Source: Heliocidaris erythrogramma (taxonomy: Eukaryota; Echinodermata; Echinoidea; Camarodonta; Echinometridae). From it: a stretch of 64,000 bases of DNA. The notes beneath the pieces are model-generated. The model had not been told where the DNA came from. It did no database searches and worked only from the letters and a program-made list of their open reading frames with translations. The stretch is from NCBI GenBank assembly GCA_025617745.1, contig CM046867.1, positions 27,644,705 through 27,708,704 of the forward strand, written 5' to 3'. Shown piece after piece: positions 22,901 to 37,900 of the stretch; the stretch's first letter is position 1; each line of letters opens with the position of its first letter. A program made the translations under genes and the position numbers.

Positions 22901-25900
22901 ATGGAACAGCTGTAAGTAAGATCAAAGATCCTCATATAAAAACACAAGGGATTGTTGACACTTACTGGATCAATTAATCAGACATAAGTGCCTTCTTTGA
23001 TGAGAGGGTTGTTCACACATGTGCTTTAATAATTTGATCAGAAAAGCATGAAAAATATCTAAAGACTGAGGGGGTTCAAAAACATTAATTTGATCAGAAA
23101 ATCATGCAAAATATCTTAATGAGAGATAGAGGTTGTATATAGATATATCTATTTGATGATTACTCTGACAAATGCTTTTTCAAGATCAGATGTTATTCAT
23201 GTACTTGATCATTAATTAGACAAAATATTTAAAGGAGAGGGGGAGGGGGTTGTTCACACATACCTCTCTAGCTGCCAATACAATAGTAGTCATCTGTGAT
23301 CTATCTCCCCATTCAGCTAAGAATGTAAGTGTGAAAGCTTCCAATAAGATAGGTGAGAAGAGACCAAAAACCTTCCGCCTGTACCCTCCTCGTATAATAC
23401 CAGACTCAGGGTCTTGTGTCATACTTGATTTCATCTCTTTTTCTCTCTGTAAACAAATGATACAAGCAACTAAAAACATATTCATCACAACACAAATATT
23501 CAATGTAAACCAAAAACAGAAACATAAATGTATTTGAAGGTTTAAAAAGAATTAAAGGGCATCATTTTAAAGAAAATACTACATTAAAGGAGAATTATCC
23601 CCACGAGACTTTTATCATTGCATTAAAACAGAATTCTAAACAGTTTCTGATAAAGTAAAAACATCGTATATTCGAGAATCGAGAGGATAGGAATTGTAGA
23701 TTGAATCCTCCGATTTTTATTGTTCTCGAGAGTAAAGCAGCGTCGCCATGTTCCCGGTGCGATCGGGCTGTGTGACGTAGGGCATGGAGTTGGCCGTAGC
23801 GCATTGTAATTGGCTCGCAATAGTTCACCAACATAATTTTAAAAAGAGTTTATTATTATCAATAATAACATAAATTACGCAAGAGTTTCATAATTAAATT
23901 AAATAAATCAATTTATATTATCTACGTAACTATCACATTTGAAAAACATTTATTAGAGTAAAATAATCATCGTAAGTAAAACGTGTTCCAGGACACACTA
24001 GCTTGATTATACGATTCGCCCGGGCATAAGCTTAGCCCGTAGATCTACGCGATAGTCGGCCTCCGTGAAATGATCACTGCAGATCACATCATTTTTCCGA
24101 TCAAGTTTGAAGTCTTTTCCTTGGAATTTTTCCACGTTCAATATGGTCACCCAACGCTTGAACAATTGCTGACATTTCTGCGGGTCTGGGAACCGATGGA
24201 ATGATTTCCCTATCGTCTTCTTGGAACAGTTACAACAGCCGAGCGCTTGACAATACACCATGTTAACCGTGTGTATATGCAGCGCGCGCTTCATGCAAGC
24301 TTGCTACTAGCTAGTGAGTTCTCCATCCCCTACGTCATCACGCGCAAGGTTTTATGGGAAATTTAGAGAAAATGGACGCTGCCAGTAGGAGCAGACGACG
24401 TTGTAATCATCGTATAAAGTGGTCTCTATTTTCTGCTCTTACAACGGCATCAGTTGGTCTAAAACGGTGATTTTTATATCAAATTAAATGTTATTTTATT
24501 CACTATGACCCTATTTACATTTAAACCCTGGGGATAATTCTCCTTTAATGTCATAACATACTCATCCACATTTTAAAAAAGCGATTACCCGGTAGGTCAT
24601 AAAACTATGCTGAGTCAATTTCCACCCACATAGTGCAAAATCTGTCAAGTTTGACATGACAGTGGGATAAAAAAAATTACCAAGCTTCTAAATCCACTCA
24701 TACAGGTCATTTAACAAGGGTTTTCAGCAGAACAGGCTTTTCCTCACTTACAATGAAAATCACAACCTGGAAAACAATCAATCATGTGAATCTGTAATAC
24801 AAAGATACATGTTGCAAATGTATGTTGCAAATATATGTTGCATTGTTATGTTCTGGGGACATCAAATGCTAGCAATACAAGACATGCACTTTGCAATACA
24901 TATGAGAAGACATCATACCAATGAGCAATAGAATGTAATCACATGTACGATTCCTGTCTCAATAGTCTCTTTATTTTCTCGGTATTTATGAAGATGGACC
25001 ATAGAAAATTTTATTAACACTATTTGGAGGTAAAAATAGATGACTATCTCACTGATTCTGTATAACTAAGGGGAGGAGTGAGGTTCTAAAATTTATTATC
25101 CAAGTGAATACAATCAGGAGGTAGGGAGTTTGTGATTACAGGCAGTGGCATAGATACGAACACACTTTCTATTGTTAGTGGCGGGGGGATGATGAATAGA
25201 TCATCCCCCCACTAAGAATGGATAATTATGCATGTCTACGCCTGTGATTACAGGATATAGATTTCAAAGTACATGTACATAAGTCATTATTGCAAACATA
25301 ATATATTCACATGATTAGATACTGGTGATTTCACAGATACAGAGACATATTGTATAACATATTTAATTTCAATTCTGTTTCAAGAAATTTCTTCCCCTGT
25401 GAACAAAAAGGGAAAAGTTTACTGGTACATAATATCTGCATGTATGGGAGTCTTTAGACACAAAATATGTATTCCATCCAATGTACAATACAAAAACATA
25501 ATACAAAAACAAAACAAAATGGATGGTTGGTACACAGGGATTTCACACAAGCAGGTGAAGACTTGCGGAGTAGTATGTACTTGTAGGGGTGGGATAAATT
25601 TGAAAACATACAATGTATATACATGACTATAATAGTCTACAGGCTAATGGGAGTGCTAGTGCAAGGACAAAATTTAATTTATGTTCATAATATTGCAATG
25701 CCTGCTATATGGAGGAAAACTCGCAACCTTGGTGTACAACAGTACATCTACAGGAAACCCACATTTACATGCAGGGCTCAATGCTAACAGGGATCTGGGA
25801 CTCACAGCAGGCATGACTCAACATGCCTACAACTTTCAATCCAGGCTCCAAAATACCACAATGTATACAGGTGTCTGATACACATGGACCCCAATATTTG

Positions 25901-28900
25901 TTCCAGACCCCAAGGAGAAAAATGGTGTGGAACTATTTACAAGTAATGCCCAATCAAGGAGTTATCACAGACCAATGAAGGACTTGCATACATAAGGGTG
26001 AGAGGGGGTGGGGCAGGTCATACAAAACATGAACATGACATGTACCTCATCAGAGCATTCATTTGGATCAACCATGCAAAGAGCAAAATGTTCAGCCAAT
26101 GTAACATATAAATAGTGGCAGGTTTGACAATACATTATAACACTTTTTCATTCTGTACTTTCATGTAAATCCTGTGAAAAGTACTTTATGAAAACAAGTT
26201 TACATTATGTTGAATAAAACAAAGTACTGAGAATGAATAACCAATTGACTGCAGTGATCAGCATGATGTGCTTATGTTGGATGGAGATGACCTTTGAACT
26301 TTGAGCTTACTGACCTCATCAGTGTCCATCTCTACATGGTTTTCTATGTGGTTTTGTTGACTTTTTCTTCCCTCCCTGAGGGAATGCTGTACATGCATGA
26401 GAGTAGAAAATAACGCTCAACACAACAAAACACAATTTTAAACCATCTAAAGCAAGCCATCATGCTGACTCAAGTACATGCATGGATCAAAATATAATCT
26501 AAAGCTAAAATGATCAACATCCACAAAAATAAATAAAATTGCCTGCAAAATAAAATAAGTACAGCCAAAATATGAATGAGAGAAGATCAAGTCTTGTTAT
26601 TCTTTTAAGATTTAGAGGGTAATTCCAGTCACTCCAATCCTATAACAAACTAGTCAACATTCATATAGTCATGGTATAATCTTGTCCTTTGGAGGCTACT
26701 CACAATAAGTTATTGATGTCATGGGGGAACTGTAATGCATTTGCAAACAAAATAATCCACATTCCTCAATATTTATATAAAAGAAATAACATTCAGAAAA
26801 TTACACAAATAACATGCACATGCACAAACATGAGCTATCAACAGAGCTGGACACAGAAGGTATCAAAATATTTGTTGAGTGAAAAACAAAAAACTATGTA
26901 TGCCTACTTTCTAGAAAACAAATTTTATGTAAAATCTTTAGGTCATCAGTTTTGCACCGAGTTGGCAACTGACCTAAAAAGATAACGTGAATATCTAGAA
27001 ATTTCTTCTTTTTCTGTTTTCTGGTTTTTCTCCCTTAATGACAGCAATTTGCTTTCAGACTGGAATTACCCTATAAATTTAGAAACTATAGAACAAACAC
27101 TAAAATCTATTATGTTCAAACCATGCACAAACTGAAGAAGATTGCAAAGTGAACCACTCATGAAAACCAAGATGTGAAACTACATGTAACATGCACGACA
27201 TTAGTTATCTACTTGAGAAATAAGTCATTAAGGATAGGAAATTGTTCACCAAGATTTATAGAAAGTGTAATCACGAGTATCAAATAACAAATAAATTATA
27301 AAAGGAGACATCTAAAAGAATGATTTACACTGTGACACCAGGACACAATTTCCCAATTCTGCATATAGACACCTTGCAGGTTACTGATATTTAAGAAAAT
27401 TAAGAAAAAGAGTGAAGGACTGGTCTCATATCACCCATGATGACAAAGAAATTGTTTTTAAAAGACCGATTACTGGATCAGAGGATATCGTTGATGAAGG
27501 CTCATAAATATGCGTTAGTAAGCACCATATATTTTCTACATACATGTAGACTGATTTCATCAGGGGAGCATTTCATCAAGCGTTTTTTCAGTGATTTTAC
27601 TAACAAATTTGCTCTCAGCCAATCAGATGCAAGGATTTCAGTAGCTTATAACAGTTGTCGGTAAAGATCACTGTCAAAACGCTTGATGAAACGCTCCCCT
27701 GTAATATTGTCACTGATATGTGACCAAGCCCTTTAAGTTTAAAACTCAGGTACATTAATCTGTGGTAGTTAGCAAAGAAAATCAAATAATAATATTACAC
27801 ACTTAACAATGCATGTCTTACCTCTTCATCCCTCCGTTTCAATTCAGCCTGTACCTCCTCTAGCTCTTCCTGCCCTTCGTCCGGTGACATACTCCACCCT
27901 TCTCGAAGCATCCGTATACCAAAGATGAAGAACAGCACTGTAGAGGCGTAGTATGTGAACTTACGGGGAATGATGGTAATTGCATAACCAAGCAGAGCTG
28001 TTGCACATACAGAAAACAAGCACATAAAACCTTAAATTTAAAAACCAAGTTTGTAACATGCATGTCATAACAAAACTAGAAATTTCCATTGCCGCGCAAT
28101 GCGAATGTATCCCCCGGTACTGGCAGCGATTTGAAGGAGGGACAAAGAACCTCCCCCTCCCCTCCCTCAAACAAAAGGATGGTGTAGAGATTGCCCCAGT
28201 GGCCCAGACTATTGTCAACACTAGGAGCAGCATCACCAAAACAATGTGTGTAGATTAGAGTATAATGCATCTCTATAGAAATTTTGAAAGAAATCTCTCA
28301 AGAAATGTGACCTCAGAGTGCACACAAGATATCCACTAAAATATGACCTTTGACCCTATGAAAGACAGAACACTGGAGGCAGCATCACCAAAAACTGTAG
28401 TGGTCTAGAGTAATCTATGATGGACCTTCATACAAAATCTGAAAGAAATCAGTCAACAAATTTGTCCTCCAGAATGCATGCAACCAAAATAGGACATTTG
28501 ACCCTATAAAAAGCGAACACTGGGTGCAGCATCAGCAAACACTAAAGATGTGTAGATTTCAATAAGACACACCTCCATATAAAATCTGAAAGAAATCTGT
28601 CAGGAAATGTGGAAGTTAGAGTGCACAAAAGACATATGACCTTTGACCCTATAAAGGACGGAACAATGAAGGCAGCATCACCAAAAAGAAAAGATGTGTA
28701 GATTACCGGTATACCAAGTTACATCTCCATACAAAATTTGAAAGAAATCCATTGCGAAATGTGGCCAGCAGAGTGCATCCACGCCATCCTCCAAAGTATG
28801 ACCTTTGACCCTATAAAAGACGGGACACTGGTGGCAGCATCACCAAAAACTACAGGTTTTTAGATTACACCAAGAGACACCTTCATGCAAATTTTGAATG

Positions 28901-31900
28901 AAATCTGTCAAGAAATGCAGAAGAGTGCACGAAATGGACAAATGACCTTTGACCCTATAAAAGACCCGACACTGGTGGTAGCATCACCAAAAGCTAAGAT
29001 TACCAAGATACACTTCCATAAAAAAAAAAAATTTGAACAATATCTGTCAAGAAATGCAGGAGTGCAAGAAATGGACAAATGACCTTTGACCCTATAAAAG
29101 ATGGGCCACTGGTGACAGCATCACCAAAAAGTATAGGTTTTAGATTACACCAAGAGACCCCTTCATGCAAATTTTGAACGAAATCCGTCAAGAGCAAAAA
29201 ATGGACAAATGACCTTTAACCCTATAAAGGACGGAACAGTGGAGGCAGCAACACAAAATATATAGGTTTCTAGATTATACCAAGAGACATCTTCATGCAA
29301 AATTTGAAGAAAATCTGTTGAGAAATGTGACCGCTAGAGTGCACACCATCTATCCCCCAAAATATGGCCTTTTACCCTATAAATGACGGAACACTGGAGG
29401 CAGCATCACCAGAAATTATAGGTGTCAAAAATTCTCAAGATACACCTCCATACAAAGTTTGAAAGAAATCCGTCGCGAAATGTGACCGCTAGAGCGCACA
29501 CAAGAATGTGACGTGACGCAGCCGCGACGGCGGCAGCGGAACGCTGCTGAATCCAAAGTATCCTCCAGCATTCTGCCCGGGGATACAATAAGCAAGAATG
29601 AGAAACAATGATAATGAAAATATCTTTGGTCTGAAGTACAGATGTGAGTTTTAAAAAACATGTTTTATTACTTAAAGGGAAAGTCCACCTTGGTATTAAG
29701 TTGATTCAATAAAAAGAAGAAAAAAGAGAAACAGAATAGTGAAAGTTTGAGCAGAATCCAAAGAAAAAACAAATTTTTGTGAATTTTAGAAGTTGCAATC
29801 AATCAAACACAAATTGGCAACTCTGTGACGCACTTGCGAGCTCCTCTCCTATTTGCTCAGTGCAGAAAATTTCATTAATTTTCATTTTCTTAGTTTTTGA
29901 TGAAGGAATAAATTTTTTTTATACAGGTCTCATGTAAAAACATATGAGCAATGATTACACAATGTATATCTAAGGTGCATATAAGATTCAATATATTCTC
30001 TTGAGAAAATGGAAATTAATGAATTTTGGGGTACAGGGCAAATAGGAAAGGAGCTCGCGAGATACGTCATGGAGTTGCCAATTTGTGTTTGATTATTGAT
30101 TTGATTGGATTTTGCTCAAACTTTCATTGATCTGTTTCTTTTAAAATCAATTTGTCATCAGGGCGGACTTCCCCTTTAACAATAGAGAAAAATCAGCTGA
30201 GTTTTATACACAAAATGTGTTCTTCATTCCATTGTCTCATTAACATGTCTTGCAACTGGGAGATCCCAGGTTAAAGGGATTCGGTAACTTTGCGGAGACT
30301 TGATTTAATAAATTGTTGAATTTTGATATCTGTCTTGTATAATGATGTTCAAAAGAATAAATAAATAGCCAGGCATAGAAAGGTTTTCAAATATATAATG
30401 CTATTATTAAGATATCTGTGATGCTTTAGTCTAACACTGAGTCAATGGGGGAAAATGAGTCTGGCATTTCCAGTCACTTGCATAGGTTTACTAATGTGAA
30501 GCACATGATGATTTTGAAGTGCCTTTTTCCCATGGGCTTCATTTTTACACCATAGTACATGCACTGAGAGCATGCAAGGCTAGACAGCTCAGATTTTTTC
30601 TAGCCTTCACAAAGTTCCCTAATCACTTTAAAGGTCCCCAGAAATCCAAATGCAAGTTGATTTCTGTTGGTGTGCGGGGATGCATACAACTCATATTTTG
30701 TTATTAAAACATCTAAATATGTTTCATAGATTTTTAAATATTTTTTGAAATATTTTTTTCCAACCTCTTAAGCTCCACCCCCAAAAATAGCTCCAGATCT
30801 TATTCCCGAGATGACATCATCTGTCAATCATTAGTGAGCTAAGGAGAGAAAGTGGTATGTAGCTTTGCCAGAGATAACCATCTGTTCTAATAGACCATAC
30901 AATGCCTACATAGGAGTTGCTATGCCAGACATGCTGTAGCATCACCAGGAAAAGAAGGGTAATGAGGAGGTATTGTTTGAAAGCATGCAATTCTATTGTG
31001 AGCATGTGCTGAGCTGGGGGAAGTTACATTCCACTCTGTATTGTATAATGTTAGTATGGCTGACTAATGATTGACAGATGATGTCATCTCGGGAATAAGA
31101 TCTGGAGCTATTTTGGGGGGTGGAGCTTAAGAGGTTGGAAAAAAATATTTCAAAAAATATTTAAAAATCTATGAAACATATTTAGATGTTTTAATAACAA
31201 AATATGAGTTGTATGCATCCCCGCACACCAACAGAAATCTACTTGCATTTGGATTTCTGGGGACCTTTAAAAACCAAGTCAGTGTTCTAGTACCCTGAGT
31301 ACAGTATTAATCTACAATAATCATCATCCCTTGCTAGACTCTAGAACTTTTAACCATAGGTCCTCTCAGGTCCCCTGCTTGAGTATAAACACATGGTTAA
31401 ATGTTTGTATCCCTTGTAAGATTTACATTTGTAAACAGGGTTTGACACAGAAGTCGGTTAAAAATGCCCTAAATATTTCGCTACGGACCCCCCAAATACA
31501 TGTATCTAAGGACCTGGCATAAGAAACCAAATATTCTGTTGTGGATCCCTGGGACAACAGTTTAGTTTTGAGCCTTGAAATAAGCATTATACGATTAGGA
31601 ACTCACCTGAAAGAACAGTCATGACAGCGAGGGCGCCCAAGGCACCAGCAAAGATTGTAATCCTAGGATGTCTCATAGCCATGATAGCTGCAATAAAGAA
31701 AGTTTTATCTCCGAGCTCGCTTACAATGATCACAGACAGTGATGCAACAAATGCATGGACGAACGTCATGTCCATTCTTCCTTTCTCCCCCGGGCTATCC
31801 AAACCACCTTCTCCCTTGTCTTCATTCACGATGATGTCATTGTCCTGCAGATGAGGGTCAAAGGTTGGATAAATTGGGCAGTGAAGAATGGATTTATCAC

Positions 31901-34900
31901 GTGTACAGAGCAGAAATAATTTGTGAACGCCTTGAAAATCAATAGCAGCATAACAAAAAACAAACAGAATCCTTGTGACAAATTGAACTTTTCATGAGCT
32001 AGTAAAAATGAAGCTAGAAATGTAACATAAAATAAAACATTTTTTTTTCAAGGGCGCTGTTCAACTTCGTTGGATACCGTCACGACCCGTCTCGAAGAGT
32101 GATTAAACCCCCCATTTTTCCATATTTCGGAAGTATACTTGAGAAACTTTTTAGCAGAGACTGAAGGTAAATACAGAATATAACATTTGTATCTGTTTTG
32201 GAATTTGATGCTGTACCATTGACTTTGATATTGACGTTAACACCCGGGCTTAAACTGTTAAGATGGCGGCCTATGCGGATAAGGCTGGGTTCAAGCCCTC
32301 TGTAGACTCTATCGGCGGTAAGCCAGTGTTCATCAAGCATAAGGATATCTCTTCCATTAATGACAAAGCACTGACAAGTGAAGAACTTTTCAAGTGTATC
32401 GCTCGTAACACGAAGGGTAGTGAGATCTGAGGGATTCAGAAAATCAGAGGTCTGTGGCGTCTATATTTGTCATCTCAAGACGCATGTATAGATCTCATCA
32501 CAAAAGGCTTGAATGTACGGAATGTCAACATCGCGGTATATGATACCAACCCATTTCTTAATGAAGGAATGGATGATTCTATGATTCTCTCCGTCTCTTG
32601 ATCAAGGACATTCCCCTCTCTGCCCACGATTCCCTGATTTGTGATGAGCTTGAGAGAAAGAAGTACAAAGTTGTCGGGAAAACCACATATCAACGGCTTC
32701 GTGTAGATAGGCAGTTGACAGACTGCCGAACAGGAGTTAGAGTTATTTACATTCAGCAACCATCACAACCCCTCCCCTGTTTCATAATTTTCGGCCTCTT
32801 CAGAGGTAGAATCTTTCATCCTGGGCAAACTTCTACAAATACAAGTAAGGCGATTTGCTCAAATTGTTTGAACGAAGGCCACCATCGTTCCAGATGCACC
32901 AACCGTGTTGTATGCCGTCGTTGCAAACAACCTGGACACATCCAGCTTGACTGCAACTCCGCGACCACGCCCACCCCGCAGAGCATAGATGTTCACCCCA
33001 ACACAGCAGATATCACCCCTACGGCTCAGGCAACAATTGAGCAGTTCATCGCTTCAGAGCGCAATGCAGCTACCTCCACCACTGAAATGACGCTTCACCG
33101 AAAAGCAGCCGCCAGCCGCAGCTGCCGAAAGCATCGTCGTCTAGACCACCAGGCATATCTGAATACATCTGTAGTCATGGTAGTGATAAAGCTAGTTCGC
33201 GAGATTCTGCAGCCACAGAGGAAGAAGCAAATACGGACATGACAGACAGTGAAGGAGAATCCGACTCGTCTCTGTCACCAGAAACACCCACCCCCAAGAA
33301 ACAAGGGGGAAAAAACAAAACTCTTGGACTGGAAGCGGTTACATTTTGGTTGAAGTAAGCAAAGATGTTGTATATCTATTCTAACATGGAAACCCGATCT
33401 CTGCACCTTCTATCCCTCAACAAAGAAAGAACCCAAAAAATTGGAAACGGAAAGAATTTGATTGTATTAACAAAAATGGAACTAGATGAATCTTCGACCG
33501 CGCGCGGTTTAAATTTATATCTCCGCCATCACCAGATTGGAAATGTATGGCATACATGTACACTCTAAAAAGGATTGGTCCAACAAAATGACAAATCTTT
33601 TCACTTAAAATGCATAGGAGACAGAAAATTTATTTCATTTCATTTTCAAATAAAAAACTTACCATTGATGACTTACAATCATCAAATACAACAAGGAAAT
33701 AGATATTTTATAGCAAATAGACCACTGTCCCCTAGAAATTTCTAAAATAGGTAGGCCTAGACTCCATACATCACAAACCATTTTTATGTATATAGTGACC
33801 TCTATGACCTTTGAACTTTGACCTTGAGACCCTAAAATCTAATCAGTTCATCGTCCCTCACATATGCATACATGGGCCAAGTTAGAGGTTGATCTGTCAA
33901 ACAGTTCTTCAGTTATTGCGAGAAATAACCATTTTTATGTATATAATGACCTCTATGACCTATGACCTTTGACCTTGAAATCCCCATATCTAATCAGTTC
34001 ATCGTACCTCCCATAGCATACATGGGCCAAGTTACAAGCTGATCCGCCAAACTGTTCCTAAGTTATCACAAGAACGAACCATTTTTATGTATATAATGAC
34101 CTCTATGACCCTTTGACCTTTAGACCCCAAAATCTAATCAGTTCATCGTCCCTCCCATATGCATACATGGGCTACATGTAAGTTACAACACATGTACAAG
34201 CTGATCCGCCAAACGGTTTTCAAGTTATCGCGAGAACGAAAAGGGGACGGACGGACGGACGGACGACCCGAAAACATAATGTCTCCAGCACCACCTACGG
34301 TGGGCGGAGGCATAAAAATGATTACTGGCAACGAGAAAATTCTTAAGAGAAATAACTAAATATTAAAAAGAATTATATTCAAATAAAACATTTTGTGAAT
34401 ATTCTGATATTCAAAGCTATTTGGGAAACATGAATTTAAAGGGAAATTAACCTCAGCGTATGAATTAGCTTATTTTGAATGGTGTAGTATATGCCTCTTA
34501 TTTGATACATGCAATTTCATGTAAAAACACAGGATATAGATATAAATCACTATTTTCCAGCCAAGTTATTGTCTGCTAGCAATAATAAGGGGGCTGCCAT
34601 TACTTTATGTGTACACGAAAATATTTTTCATCCCAAGTAAAATTTCCTTCATCGTTAACTTGTAATTGATTTTTAGAGGACAAATATATATTAGATATAG
34701 TCACATATTCTGAAATGTAAGTTTAGTTTTATATATTTTTTAAAAGGTCTTAATTTGTTCATAAAAATATACTTTCTGTACGTGGAGACGGAGAATTGAC
34801 GTCAAGGACGGAGACAATCGTAACAATACCAAAACAAAGCGAGGAATCTGCATTACAGGATGGCTATTAGAACTCATGGGTCGTCAATTATCTAGGCCCA

Positions 34901-37900
34901 TGGCCAATAACAATCGTAATAAAATCAGAACAAAGCGACGTATCTGTTGTAAAGGTAGGCTATTATCAATGCATATGGTACCTAATGATCCGTGTCATGC
35001 ACAAAATGGCAGCCTCCATGGAAAGACGTAGCAGACAATACCGCATCTAGAATATCATGTGGGGTTAATTGTCCTTTAACTACTCTTTCGGAAGAAGATG
35101 CCTTGTTATGTGAAGGACCGGTAAAAGAAAAAAAAAATGTTTTGAAGCTTTAAAATCAATGAGAAATGAATAACAAGTCTCCAGGCAGTGATGGTCTGAC
35201 TGCAGAATTGTTTAAGTGTTTTGGGAATGACTTAAAATGTGACCCTCCACCACAAAACGACCAATTTGGGTTTTAAATTTCAGCACAGTTTAAAAGCTTA
35301 GATTCTAACATTTGAAATAATATATAACTTGTCTTGTATAGACTAAGCAAACCCTTATAAAGTACAATGAGAATGTTGGAGCGTCAGACAGGCTCATGAC
35401 CAAAACAATTGAGAAAATGGGCTCTAAAGAAGAGTGACCATTTAAGAGCGCCTAATCTGTGTCCTATTGTTTGTCGCACAAAAGGTCGAGTCAAAACTCC
35501 CTAGCCCACATTGTGAAGTTCTAATTAGATTGAGTTGAAACTTTCAATACCATTAGAATAGATATATTTCTTTGTTTCTGTGGATTTTGAATATCAGACA
35601 GTGCACAGTTTTTGAGCTATATCAGAAAAGCGATGTAAAGTACGATCCCAAGAAGCTGACACACAAAGTTTGAATGTCCAGGGAAAAATGTTCATTTTGA
35701 ATAAGAAAAAAAAAATATTTCAACATTGTATTTTACTCCGAAATGGTAGATTAATAAATGAACTTTTAGAAAATACACCAAAAAAAAATTCCACCCAAAA
35801 CAACTTTTTTCAGCTGTTTACTCTAAAACTCCCATTGCGACTTATTGGGCGTTTTGTGGTGGAGGGTCAAAAATATTTGTTGATAGTTTAAATGATGGTT
35901 CTGAAGAATAAGAATTGTCTGAAAGCCAGGGCAGGCTGTTATAACACTGTTGCATAAGAAAGGAGACAAGAGAATTGTAGATAAATGGAGACCGATATCA
36001 TTGTTAAACATTGACTACAAAATCCTCCCAAAAACGCTTTGTAAACGTTTGCATAGTGTTCTAGAAAATATAGTCTGCTGATCAGACTGGGACTGGTACA
36101 GAATATTCGTCTCGTTCTAGATATTATTAATTATTGCAATTATACAAACTCCCTGGGCATTTTTATTTTTTTTTATTTTAAAAAGGCGTTTGATAATATT
36201 AGCCATGATTTCCTTCTTCTGTTGTTAGATAGACTTTATATGTTCAAAGAAACTTATAAAACTTGGGTCAAGACACTTTATAATAATGCGATCAGCAGAG
36301 TCATTAACAACGGCTGGGTCTCCCAGGATTTTAAAATAGAACAAGGTGTAAGGCAGGGTTGTCCCCTATCAGCTCTCCTCTTTATATTGGCGGCTGAGGT
36401 CATGGCTGTGAGAATAAAGCAAAATACCCACATAAAAGATATCGAGGTTCGCTCGAACAACCGAGTTGTCATCGACGACAGTATTGTTATATCATAATTA
36501 GCCGATGACACTGTCATTTTTGTTGACTCTATAGAGTCTGGAAACTTTGCTTAAAAGAAGTGGAGACATTTGGAATCTTAGCAGGACCAAAACTAAACTT
36601 AATGAAAACCAATGTCATGTCTACCTCTTGTCAAGAAGAATGTGACAATATAGAATGGACAAATGAGCCCATTAAATACTTAGGTGTATATATAACTAAA
36701 GAACGAAAAGAATCTGAAAGTTTAAACTGGAATTCAAAAATTAGAGAAAGTAAAATCTTTAAGAGTTTGGAAAATGAGGAATCTGACATACTACTGGAAA
36801 ATAACAATTACAAAAACGCTATTGTCTCTCAAATTATATACACTGTGACATGTCTACCTATTCCACAAAATATAATTACTACCTTAAACAAGTTGATTTA
36901 CAGTTTTCTTGGGGATCAAAGAAAGATAAGGTCAAAAGAGCAGTTGTAACTCGTGCTGCAACGAGTTGGGGTTTAGAAATGGTAGACATACGAACCAAAT
37001 TTCAGTCATTGCAACTATCTTGGTTTTCAAAGTATATGAAAGGTGGTAAGTCGCAATGGAGAATACTTTTCCGTTTTTGGATTAGTTTTATTCAAGATAT
37101 ACCGTTAGTTTTAAAAGTGAACTGCTCTAGCAAAGACATGCTTTCTCTATGTAAGATTTTTAAGTTACCTGAATTCTATGTTAACCTACTTGTGTACTGG
37201 TGTGAATTGAGATATGTTAATTTTTTACATGTGAAAGACATACGTTATCAAATTTTGTGGTACAATAGTAATATCAAACATGGAAAAAAAGTCTTATTCT
37301 TCAAAAAATGGAATGCAAAAGGAATTCATAAAGTCAGTGACCTACTTGAAAACGGACAATGGGTATCTTGTAACTCTTTATAAGAACGCTTACATGTAGG
37401 TACAAATTCTTTGTTAGTCAACTTTAGACTCTCTAAGTTAAAAAAGGCATTTCCAAAGGTATAAATGAATAAAATATAAAATACAATGTACAATTCAGAA
37501 ATGGAAAGCCTGCAAGAAGGGTTTGAGATATCAAATATTAAAGTCATATGAAAGCAAAACACTTTTATATTGTTTTAAATGAATCCATACAGGAAATTCC
37601 CCGGTATCATTATCATGGCAGGAAATATTGCAACTACCGATAAATTATGTTTGGAGATATGTATTGGATTTTAAATTGAAAAGGATCAAAGATAACAAAG
37701 TATATTAAAGACAATTTAATTTCACATTACTTCATAATATTTTACCTTTTAAAGATAACCTTAATATTAAAGTGAAAAGTCTCATCTCATACGATTTGTT
37801 CATTCTGTAACGAACCAGAATCACCTATACACATTTTACTTAAATGTCGTCAAGTCGCAGACTTTTGGAAAAGAATTCACCAATTACATGTAGTTATTAA

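Noticed and set aside
28060-29595. CRISPR-like regular repeat array
   Set aside because: Units are 130-165 bp and diverged without unique spacers; this is a eukaryotic intronic satellite.
32080-32340. Minus-strand frame opposite LINE ORF1
   Set aside because: Shadow of the plus-strand ORF1 coding sequence.
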